Shown here one piece after another: positions 57,398-64,000 of a DNA stretch of 64,000 nucleotides (position 1 is its first letter; each line of letters starts with the position of its first letter). Where the stretch lies: NCBI RefSeq assembly GCF_009372215.1, contig NZ_LWRV01000077.1:19834-83833 (forward strand). Direction: 5' to 3'. A program made the position numbers and the translations under genes. The notes beneath the pieces were generated by a model. That model was not told where the DNA came from. It ran no database searches and saw nothing but the letters and a program-made list of their open reading frames with translations. The stretch is from Acinetobacter portensis (GTDB lineage Bacteria; Pseudomonadota; Gammaproteobacteria; Pseudomonadales; Moraxellaceae).

Positions 57398-57982
57398 ATG
57401 AATTTTAAAGCACTTTCTTTAGGTTTGGCACTTGCTTCGGCTGCAACACTTTCAATGGCAAAACCTGTTGCTTACCAAATTGACCCAACGCATACAGCAA
57501 CTGTATTTAATTGGAATCATTTTGGTTTTTCTACGCCATCTGCTAACTTTAGTGACATTCAAGGTACAATTAATGTCGATAACGCGAAGCCAGAAAAATC
57601 ATCTGTAAATGTGACCATTCCACTTGCTAGCTTAAATACAAATGTAAAAGCTTTAGATGATCATTTAAAAACAGCAGATTTCTTTGATGCTGCAAAATAT
57701 CCTACCATTACTTTTAAAAGTACAAAAGTAGAAACAACAGACAAAAAGAATTTCAAAATTACAGGTAACTTAACGATTAAAGATGTGACTAAGCCTGTTG
57801 TTCTAGATGCTGTATTAAATAAACAAGCTGTACATCCAATGTCTAAGCTAGAAACTATTGGCTTTAATGCAACAACATCGTTCGATCGTTCTGCATTTGG
57901 TGTAGGTGCATATGTGCCAAATGTGGGTGATAAGATCACAGTAAATATTACGACTGAAGCATCTGTTCCTGCTAAAAAGTAA
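57398..57982 (+). CDS. yceI: Periplasmic YceI-family protein
   Basis: 194 residues with a signal peptide (MNFKALSLGLALASAATLSMA). The YceI lipocalin-like beta barrel is recognised from YQIDPTHTATVFNWNHFGFSTPSANFSDIQGTI (about 25-57), LDDHLKTADFFDAAKYPTITFKS (about 87-109) and the C-terminal EVKIGFNA-type segment LETIGFNATTSFDRSAFGVG. These bind polyisoprenoids or amphiphiles in the periplasm; function in this organism is unknown. Confidence 0.93.
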   Translation: MNFKALSLGLALASAATLSMAKPVAYQIDPTHTATVFNWNHFGFSTPSANFSDIQGTINVDNAKPEKSSVNVTIPLASLNTNVKALDDHLKTADFFDAAKYPTITFKSTKVETTDKKNFKITGNLTIKDVTKPVVLDAVLNKQAVHPMSKLETIGFNATTSFDRSAFGVGAYVPNVGDKITVNITTEASVPAKK

Positions 57983-57994
57983 GTTATTTGAGCT

Positions 57995-58024
57995 AAAAAA
58001 AGCACCGAATTCGGTGCTTTTTTT
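57995..58024 (+). terminator. Terminator of yceI
   Basis: AAAAAAAGCACCGAA/TTCGGTGCTTTTTTT, a perfect 15-bp palindrome. Confidence 0.93.
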
Positions 58025-58143
58025 ATGCTTTATGATTAGAAAATAGATTAATTGACTAAATTTTATATCGAAAGTTACATTTTTAAAGCAGAAAAAAATC
58101 CATTATTTGTATATAAGTATAGGAAATATAAGAAGGATATGAG

Positions 58144-59367
58144 ATGGATTATCAACTTGATGCCTTTATGACGATTGTCATTGCAGTGTTGGTTCTTTTA
58201 ATTGGGTATGTGTGCGTTCATAAACTGAGCATTTTAAAGAAATACAATATTCCAGAACCAGTTGCAGGTGGTTTGGTCGCTGCTGTAGTGACTTATATCT
58301 TATTTAAGCAATTTAATATTACCGTGAATTTTGATGCGCAAATTCAACAAATCTTCATGCTGATGTTTTTCACCTCTGTTGGTTTGAGCGCGAGTTTAGG
58401 TAAATTAAAAGAGGGAGGAAAAACCTTAGTCGTTTTTCTTGTCTGTGTTGTTATTTTTGTACTGCTGCAAAATGCATTGGGTATTAGTTTAGCCAAAATG
58501 TTGGGCTTAGATCCTTTAATTGGTTTAATTACAGGTTCGGTAACCTTAACAGGTGGACATGGTACAGCAGGTGCATGGGGAACAGTATTCGAGCAAGATC
58601 ATGGCATACAAGGCGCAGTTGTTTTAGGTATGGCTAGTGCAACATTTGGTTTAGTCATTGGCGGTATGATGGGTGGGCCTGTGGCAAAATTCCTGATTCG
58701 TCGCTTCAAGCTTGCTGAAGAAATTGTTTCTGAAACAGGGCGTAATGAAGCACCACCAGCATCTGAAACAGCGCCATTCGAATATCCTGAAAAAACACGT
58801 TTAATTACTGCTGATGATGCAGTGAAAACAATGGGGATGTTTGCGACCTGTATTTGTTTTGCATATTTCATGGCTACATTTGCAAAAGGTCAATGGTTTG
58901 AACTTCCGACCTTTGTTTGGGCTTTAATGTGCGGTGTGGTTTTACGTAATATTTTTGAACATATTTTCAAAATTGAGATGTTTGACCGTTGTATCGATGT
59001 ATTTGGTAACGGTTCATTGTCATTATTTTTAGCTATGGCTCTTATGTCATTGCAGCTTTGGATGCTTGCAGATTTGGCAGGTCCATTGGTGATTATTCTT
59101 ATTGCTCAGACTATTTTATTGGCGCTCTATCTTTACTTCGTGACCTTTAGGGTGATGGGGAGTAATTACGATGCTGCGGTACTTTGCGCAGGGCAATGTG
59201 GTGTGAACTTAGGGGCAACACCAACGGCAATTGCTAATATTCAAGCAGTAACCAATACTTATGGTCCATCGCATAGAGCCTTTTTGGTGATTCCACTCAC
59301 GGGTGCTTTTTTTGTTGATATCGTAAATGCCGTGGTCATTCAACTTTCCATTGGTTTCTTTGGATAA
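58144..59367 (+). CDS. gltS: Sodium/glutamate symporter
   Basis: 407 residues with ten or more hydrophobic segments. The GltS family is recognised from the opening DAFMTIVIAVLVLLIGYVC, YNIPEPVAGGLVAAVV (about 37-52), SVTLTGGHGTAGAWGTVF (about 137-154), and ATFGLVIGGMMGGPVAKFLIRR (about 172-193). The C-terminal CGVNLGATPTAIANIQAVTNTYG block is typical. It imports glutamate with sodium across the inner membrane. Isolated gene. Confidence 0.95.
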   Translation: MDYQLDAFMTIVIAVLVLLIGYVCVHKLSILKKYNIPEPVAGGLVAAVVTYILFKQFNITVNFDAQIQQIFMLMFFTSVGLSASLGKLKEGGKTLVVFLVCVVIFVLLQNALGISLAKMLGLDPLIGLITGSVTLTGGHGTAGAWGTVFEQDHGIQGAVVLGMASATFGLVIGGMMGGPVAKFLIRRFKLAEEIVSETGRNEAPPASETAPFEYPEKTRLITADDAVKTMGMFATCICFAYFMATFAKGQWFELPTFVWALMCGVVLRNIFEHIFKIEMFDRCIDVFGNGSLSLFLAMALMSLQLWMLADLAGPLVIILIAQTILLALYLYFVTFRVMGSNYDAAVLCAGQCGVNLGATPTAIANIQAVTNTYGPSHRAFLVIPLTGAFFVDIVNAVVIQLSIGFFG

Positions 59368-59387
59368 GTATTGAATCTAAGCCATAT

Positions 59388-59416
59388 AAAAAGCACCCAA
59401 TTGGGTGCTTTTTTAA
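59388..59416. terminator. Bidirectional terminator between gltS and tusE
   Basis: AAAAAGCACCCAA/TTGGGTGCTTTTT between convergent genes. Confidence 0.9.
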
Positions 59417-59430
59417 TTTAAACTTTTTGT

Positions 59431-59742
59431 TTATAAACAATTTGCAGGTTTTGGAATACCTGCTAAACGGCTTAAATGACGCGCGACTAAACCTGTTTTA
59501 AATTTGTCCTGAAGCATCGCATTATCTGTTTCGGGACCAACCGTTTTCATTAAAAACTTAATCATTGGGCGTGTTGCAGGAGAGTGCCCAAATTGTGCGT
59601 AAAACTGACGTACCGCATTGAGTATTTCAAAATGCCATGCTGTGAGTTCTAAATCTAGTGAATTTGCAAGTTCCTGTGCAACATCTTCATTCCAAATGGT
59701 GTAATCAACTAAGTGACCATCTTGATCCAATTCTAAACTCAT
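59431..59742 (-). CDS. tusE: Sulfurtransferase TusE (DsrC family)
   Basis: 103 residues with the DsrC/TusE motif LTAWHFEILNAVRQFYAQFGHSPATRPMIKFLMKTVGPE. The functional Cys is the penultimate residue in KPANCL. TusE accepts persulfide sulfur from TusBCD and passes it to MnmA in the 2-thiouridine tRNA pathway, linking it to mnmG at the other end of the window. It lies 42 bases after tusB on the same strand. Confidence 0.95.
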   Translation of the reverse strand: MSLELDQDGHLVDYTIWNEDVAQELANSLDLELTAWHFEILNAVRQFYAQFGHSPATRPMIKFLMKTVGPETDNAMLQDKFKTGLVARHLSRLAGIPKPANCL

Positions 59743-59784
59743 AAATTGCCTTTAAACTTGTCAAAAAATATTGTGATAGATGGG

Positions 59785-60069
59785 TTATTGTAAACGAATA
59801 CTACGCTTAAAATTTAAGACCACGTCTGCAAATTGTGCATATGAAATTACTTGAATATTTGCTAAATCACTTTGCGCTAAATTTTCAGCTTCAGTTTCTA
59901 AAACATAAACATGATCTAAATTTTGAATAAATTCAGCATTTTGATGTAAAACAGCTTCACCCATTAAAACTACAGCATCATTTTCAGCATAAAGTTGTTT
60001 AAGCTTTTTCAGCATGGCAGGGGTTGTATTGAAGCTTGATTGGACTAAATAAAGTGTATTGTTTGTCAT
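59785..60069 (-). CDS. tusB: Sulfurtransferase complex subunit TusB
   Basis: 94 residues from the ATG at 60069 (MTNNTLYLVQSSFNTTP). An in-frame GTG at 60090 would add seven residues and overlap tusC; either start is possible. TusB is the small subunit of the TusBCD complex and lacks the active Cys. The family is recognised from LYLVQSS and the AVVLMGEAVLHQN block. It follows tusC by 14 bases. Confidence 0.88.
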   Translation of the reverse strand: MTNNTLYLVQSSFNTTPAMLKKLKQLYAENDAVVLMGEAVLHQNAEFIQNLDHVYVLETEAENLAQSDLANIQVISYAQFADVVLNFKRSIRLQ

Positions 60070-60083
60070 TACATTGTCCCTTT

Positions 60084-60434
60084 TCACCAATACAATACAT
60101 GATCAAATTTTTGAATATATTCAGTATTTAGCTCAATAAATTCAATATTTTGAGTGCTATTTTTTACAAAAAAAGAATCCTGATTTTCACTTTCTACAAA
60201 AATAGGGCTTAAATCATAAAACTCAAAACTATCGACCATATTAGATGCAACTTTAAATACATGTTTTAGTTGATCGAACTGTAAATCTGATTGAAGAAGG
60301 CTTAGCGCTGCATCTTGCAAAACAACTTTAACTTCACATCCAAAGGTTGCTAGAACCATTGTTGCAGATAAACTTTCATGTGTTTGTGAGCTTGCTAAAT
60401 TGGCTTGAGTTAAAATTATGAGTACATTTTTCAC
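60084..60434 (-). CDS. tusC: Sulfurtransferase complex subunit TusC
   Basis: 116 residues, DsrF/TusC family. The opening KNVLIILTQANLASSQTHESLSATMVLATFGCEVKVVLQDAAL matches it. It probably forms the TusBCD heterohexamer with its operon neighbours. The sequence diverges from E. coli TusC in the C-terminal half. Confidence 0.88.
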   Translation of the reverse strand: MKNVLIILTQANLASSQTHESLSATMVLATFGCEVKVVLQDAALSLLQSDLQFDQLKHVFKVASNMVDSFEFYDLSPIFVESENQDSFFVKNSTQNIEFIELNTEYIQKFDHVLYW

Positions 60435-60477
60435 ACAATTTACCTTTTAAATGCAACAAGTTTGGGTTAAAAAAAGA

Positions 60478-60846
60478 TTAGAATTGAAGTAGACGATCTG
60501 TAGATTGAACTGCATCGGCAAGCTCACCTAAGCCTACTAATTCGAAACCTTGTGCCAAATTGTGCTGACTAAGTTGATGTCTTTTTGCATTTTCTTCATC
60601 GCAAATTCCACGTGCAAGCGCAGCACTGACACATACAGGCAAACGAATAGATAGCTTTTGCCATTCAGCTTTTAAGTTTCTTTGGTCATCTGGAACCCAT
60701 TGCAGTTCATTGGCAACAGAGACGCCATCTTGATAGAAGAAAACACGAAAATCTTCATTTTTACTTTGTAAAGCTTGAGCTAAACCTAAGGCATGCCAAG
60801 CTTGAACAGAAGTTGGTGCAGACGTTATTAGTAATAAAGTACTCAT
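60478..60846 (-). CDS. tusD: Sulfurtransferase complex subunit TusD
   Basis: 122 residues; LLLITSAPTSVQAWHALGLAQAL is the DsrE-fold opening, and the conserved active Cys is in LPVCVSAALARGI (about residue 78). It receives sulfur from TusA and passes it to TusE. First gene of tusDCB-tusE, lying 43 bases before tusC and divergent from the GalE-like gene. Confidence 0.92.
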   Translation of the reverse strand: MSTLLLITSAPTSVQAWHALGLAQALQSKNEDFRVFFYQDGVSVANELQWVPDDQRNLKAEWQKLSIRLPVCVSAALARGICDEENAKRHQLSQHNLAQGFELVGLGELADAVQSTDRLLQF

Positions 60847-60917
60847 CGAAATTCACACATGAACAGTTTCCAACGATAGGGAGACATTCTGACTTGATAA
60901 GAAAAAGGTAGTATACA

Positions 60918-61922
60918 ATGATTTTAGTGACAGGTGGATTAGGCTTTATAGGTTCTCATATTGCTTTAAGCCTAATGGCACAAGGGCAAGAAGTACTTAT
61001 TGTCGATAATTTATCGAATACCGATATGAGTAACTTAGAGCGCTTAGAATCGATTACAGGTATGAGCATTCCTTTTGCTAAAGTTGATGTACGAAACACG
61101 CCTGCCTTAATGAGCGTTTTTCAGCAATATGCCGTAGACAGTGTAGTTCATGCAGCAGGTTTTAAATCATTAACAGAATCTTTACTTAAACCACTTGAAT
61201 ATTACAATGCCAATGTAAGTTGCATGATGAGCTTATTACGCGCCATGCAGCGTACAGGTGTTCGTAGTTTGGTTCATTTATCAAGTTTGGCTGTATATGG
61301 AACATCTAGTTTAGACTTAAAAGAAGAAGATTCATTTAATTATCATTTTAATAATCCCTATGTTAAATCTCAGCAAATGGCGGAGGAAATTCTAAAAGAT
61401 ACTTACATCACAGACCCTGAATGGAAAATTGTCAATCTTCGGTTGGGTAATGTAGCAGGGGCTTTTGAATATACTGTTTTAGGTGAGTTAATACGTCCAT
61501 TTCCAAAAAATATTTTGCCTTTAGCAATGCAAGTTGCAGCAGGACAACGCGAATATATTGAGTTGCGTAAACAAGCCAAAACTCAAGATCAAACTGTAGA
61601 AAGAAGTTTTGTACATGTGATGGATGTGTGCTCGATTGTCAGTCTTTCTTTGCAATGGCTTTATTATCAAAATAATGTCTATGAAATTTTTAATGTAGGT
61701 GGTGAACTTAGTTCAATTCAGCAGCTTTTAGATAATGTTTCTAAGGTTACGGGTACGCCTATTCTAACGGTGGATCTTGATATAGATGATGGTGAGGAGA
61801 TATCTCAAATAGGAACATCTTCTGAAAAAGCCAAAAGAATATTAAACTGGCAAGCTCAAAAATCTATTCAAAACATGATTGAAGATGAATGGCTATTTTT
61901 CCAAAAGCAGTTAAATGCTTAA
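60918..61922 (+). CDS. GalE-like NAD-dependent epimerase/dehydratase (short-chain, altered catalytic site)
   Basis: 334 residues of the extended SDR family. The NAD-binding motif VTGGLGFIGSHIALSL is at about 4-19, the family block VVHAAGFKSLTESLLKPLEYYNANV is near 75-100, and the Ser of HLSSLAVYGTSS is in place. The catalytic YxxxK segment reads NPYVKSQQM, so Tyr148 is followed by Gln152 instead of Lys (codon CAG at 61371-61373). The substrate loop, normally ..GVRDYIHV.., reads TVERSFVHV. Either the enzyme has changed chemistry or the function has been lost; the ORF is intact and the fold looks sound. The ribosome site before ATG is weak (AAGGTAGTATACA). Confidence 0.85.
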   Translation: MILVTGGLGFIGSHIALSLMAQGQEVLIVDNLSNTDMSNLERLESITGMSIPFAKVDVRNTPALMSVFQQYAVDSVVHAAGFKSLTESLLKPLEYYNANVSCMMSLLRAMQRTGVRSLVHLSSLAVYGTSSLDLKEEDSFNYHFNNPYVKSQQMAEEILKDTYITDPEWKIVNLRLGNVAGAFEYTVLGELIRPFPKNILPLAMQVAAGQREYIELRKQAKTQDQTVERSFVHVMDVCSIVSLSLQWLYYQNNVYEIFNVGGELSSIQQLLDNVSKVTGTPILTVDLDIDDGEEISQIGTSSEKAKRILNWQAQKSIQNMIEDEWLFFQKQLNA

Positions 61923-62045
61923 TAAATGAGTTATTGTAAATAATTATCATTTACAATTTGTTGCTTTTTAAATAAGATCAAATGTAAGCAAGATTTGTTG
62001 AAGTAGCCAACGCAACAATTAAACAAAAGAATATAGGGGTAGTAA

Positions 62046-63440
62046 ATGCAAACACGTATTGAGCATGACACAATGGGTGATGTTGAAGTTCCAAGTGAAG
62101 CAATGTGGGGGGCACAAACTCAACGCAGCTTACAGAATTTCAAAATTGGTCAAGAGCGTTTACCACGTCCTATGATTCGTGCCATGGGTTTGGTGAAAAA
62201 AGCAGCGGCAATCACCAATGCAGAACTTAATCAAATTCCTGAAGAACTTGCACAATATATTGTGGGTGCGGCGGATGAAGTGATTGCAGGAAAGTGGGAT
62301 TCACAATTTCCTTTAGTGGTTTGGCAAACAGGTTCAGGTACACAAAGTAATATGAACTGTAATGAAGTTATTGCCAATATTGCCAATCAAAAATTGGGCA
62401 ATCCTTTAGGTGCGCAAAAGCCTGTACATCCTAATGATCACGTGAATCGTGCGCAATCTACAAATGACTCTTTCCCAACGGCTATTCATGTGGCGGCAAG
62501 TTTACAAATTAACGAGCTTTTAATTCCTGCGGTTACGCGTTTACGTGACACTTTAGATCAAAAATCAAAAGAATTTTCAGATATTGTGAAAATTGGTCGT
62601 ACGCATTTACAAGATGCCACGCCTTTAACTTTGGGGCAGGAATTTAGTGGATATGTATCTCAACTTGATCATGGGCTAAAACGCTTACAACAAGCTTTAA
62701 CAGGTTTATATGAATTACCTTTAGGCGGTACAGCAGTTGGTACAGGTTTAAATGCACATGTAGATTATGCAGTTAAAGCAGCAGATCAATTGGGAGCTTT
62801 AACAGGTTTACCTTTTGTGACTGCGCCCAATAAATTTGAAGCTTTAGCAGGGCGTGATGCCGCTGTATTTGCTTCGGGTGCTTTAAAAACTTTGGCTGTA
62901 AGTTTAAATAAAATTGCCAATGATATTCGTTGGTTAGCAAGTGGTCCGCGTTGTGGTTTTGGTGAGCTTCGTATTCCTGAAAATGAGCCTGGTTCAAGTA
63001 TTATGCCAGGTAAGGTGAATCCAACTCAAAGTGAAGCGATGACGATGGTGGTTGCTCAAGTTTTGGGTAATGATACAACCATTAATGTTGCAGGTGCTTC
63101 GGGTAATTTTGAGTTAAACGTATTTATGCCTGTTATTGCATTTAACCTTTTACAATCAATTCAGTTATTGGGTGATGCGTGTAATAGTTTTAATGATCAT
63201 TGTGCTGTAGGTATTGAGCCAAACAAAGATAAAATTGATGATTTTTTACATAATTCTTTAATGCTTGTAACGGCTTTAAACCCTGTAATTGGTTATGAAA
63301 ATGCGGCAAAAGTAGCGAAAACTGCTTATAAGGAAAATAAAACTTTAAAGCAGGTTGCTGTAGAACTTAATTTGGTAACCGCAGAGCAGTTTGATGAGGT
63401 GGTAAGACCAGAGCAAATGATTTCACCCAATGTGAAGTGA
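62046..63440 (+). CDS. fumC: Class II fumarate hydratase
   Basis: 464 residues, the class II (iron-independent) fumarase. [32 protein letters not shown] starts it. The substrate-binding [19 protein letters not shown] is at about 98-116, [14 protein letters not shown] at about 138, and the signature [13 protein letters not shown] is at about 317-329. Catalytic His is in RTHLQDATP. It hydrates fumarate to malate, which Mqo oxidises. Followed by a clean terminator. Confidence 0.98.
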   Translation: MQTRIEHDTMGDVEVPSEAMWGAQTQRSLQNFKIGQERLPRPMIRAMGLVKKAAAITNAELNQIPEELAQYIVGAADEVIAGKWDSQFPLVVWQTGSGTQSNMNCNEVIANIANQKLGNPLGAQKPVHPNDHVNRAQSTNDSFPTAIHVAASLQINELLIPAVTRLRDTLDQKSKEFSDIVKIGRTHLQDATPLTLGQEFSGYVSQLDHGLKRLQQALTGLYELPLGGTAVGTGLNAHVDYAVKAADQLGALTGLPFVTAPNKFEALAGRDAAVFASGALKTLAVSLNKIANDIRWLASGPRCGFGELRIPENEPGSSIMPGKVNPTQSEAMTMVVAQVLGNDTTINVAGASGNFELNVFMPVIAFNLLQSIQLLGDACNSFNDHCAVGIEPNKDKIDDFLHNSLMLVTALNPVIGYENAAKVAKTAYKENKTLKQVAVELNLVTAEQFDEVVRPEQMISPNVK

Positions 63441-63453
63441 TTTGAATTAAATA

Positions 63454-63480
63454 GAAAAGCCCTCTAAGTGAGGGCTTTTC
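63454..63480 (+). terminator. Terminator of fumC
   Basis: AAAAGCCCTC/GAGGGCTTTT with a 5-base loop. Confidence 0.9.
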
Positions 63481-63712
63481 TATTACGTTTAGAATAAGGC
63501 GAATTTCATATAATGACTGACTCAATAATGATATTGGTCTTGAATTAAGTTATTAAAAATTGTAACTACTTAAAATTTATATTTTACACCTGTAGGAATT
63601 GAAGATGTCTTATTTTAATGATTACAAAATACCCATATAGTTAGTATGGATATATGCTTAATTTTTTTTCATAATTGAGCTTAATTATTATCAATTAAAT
63701 AAAGGTAGCTTA

Positions 63713-63913
63713 ATGAATATTAATTTTTTTGCTCTAGTTGTTGTTTCATTAACAGTTACATCTTGTGCGATTTTTCCAACACTTGATGAAAGAATGGCTA
63801 AATGTGAAGCTAAAGGTATAAGTAAAGATGTTTGTTATCAGGTGGAAATGAATAAGGAGCGAGATTTGCTTAATTCAGCAATGCACGCACCTGATACAAG
63901 TAAACAGAAATAA
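63713..63913 (+). CDS. Small lipoprotein of unknown function
   Basis: 66 residues with a lipobox (MNINFFALVVVSLTVTSC, acylated Cys18). The short mature part contains a Cys-bracketed segment, CEAKGISKDVC (about 31-41), which may form a disulfide. The ribosome site is AAGGTAG. No family is recognised. It is the last gene visible in the window. Confidence 0.7.
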   Translation: MNINFFALVVVSLTVTSCAIFPTLDERMAKCEAKGISKDVCYQVEMNKERDLLNSAMHAPDTSKQK

Positions 63914-64000
63914 ATTTGTACGATTGAAACACAGATAATGCTAGGCACGGTTGTTTTCTAACCAGTCGAGTTTTCTTTTTTATTAGGGTCTGTTGACATT

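Noticed and set aside
1..64000. CRISPR array, tRNA or rRNA genes, prophage
   Set aside because: No regularly spaced repeats, cloverleaf-like sequences, rRNA signature blocks or phage structural genes were recognised anywhere in the window.

Overview
The window looks like chromosomal DNA of an Acinetobacter-type gammaproteobacterium (Moraxellaceae). This is inferred from the AT-rich sequence, the cyoABCDE quinol oxidase operon, the ppsA/ppsR divergent pair, rpsF-rpsR-rplI next to dnaB and alr, tamA-tamB, tusDCB plus tusE, membrane-anchored Mqo, and a small BLUF photoreceptor. No tRNA, rRNA, CRISPR array, complete insertion sequence or prophage was recognised. Most of the DNA is core genome, with accessory material concentrated at about 46.9-50 kb and 52.8-55.4 kb.

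Layout. 0-4.3 kb: a truncated BASS-family transporter, mnmG, a 450-base stretch with a possible 17-codon ORF, and a WYL regulator. 4.5-8.7 kb: a co-directional cluster of circularly permuted ATP-grasp, alpha-E, transglutaminase and Anbu proteasome-like peptidase genes, followed by a BLUF light sensor. 8.8-13.4 kb: alr, a small secreted protein, dnaB and rpsF-rpsR-rplI, with an apparent S6:S18 autoregulatory leader. 13.6-18.5 kb: the cyo operon. 18.8-26.2 kb: an RDD protein, ppsA and its regulator ppsR, a flavin-monooxygenase remnant, an LLM oxidoreductase and two glycine-zipper proteins. 26.5-30.4 kb: an autotransporter GDSL esterase and prfA-prmC.

31-36 kb: a drug-efflux MFS gene divergent from a TetR gene, a MoeB/ThiF-type protein, an ABC1 kinase, and overlapping folB and folK-like genes. 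36.1-37.5 kb: two tandem outer-membrane barrel genes with matching terminators. 37.5-46.9 kb: coq7, an LplT-like MFS protein, and tamA-tamB. 47-50 kb: small, mostly unknown genes, several of them lipoproteins. 50-57 kb: acnB, a solitary AT-rich ABC/AAA ATPase and mqo. 57.4-64 kb: yceI, gltS, the tus sulfur-relay genes, a GalE-like protein lacking the usual catalytic lysine, fumC and a small lipoprotein.

Functional themes are respiration and the TCA cycle (cyo, acnB, mqo, fumC, ppsA/ppsR, coq7), translation and tRNA modification (mnmG, tus, prfA-prmC, ribosomal proteins), and envelope biogenesis (alr, tamAB, outer-membrane proteins). The best candidates for undescribed biology are the ATPase gene downstream of acnB (a possible single-gene defence system), the Anbu/ATP-grasp/alpha-E/transglutaminase cluster with an adjacent BLUF sensor, the GalE-like protein, and the monooxygenase remnant.
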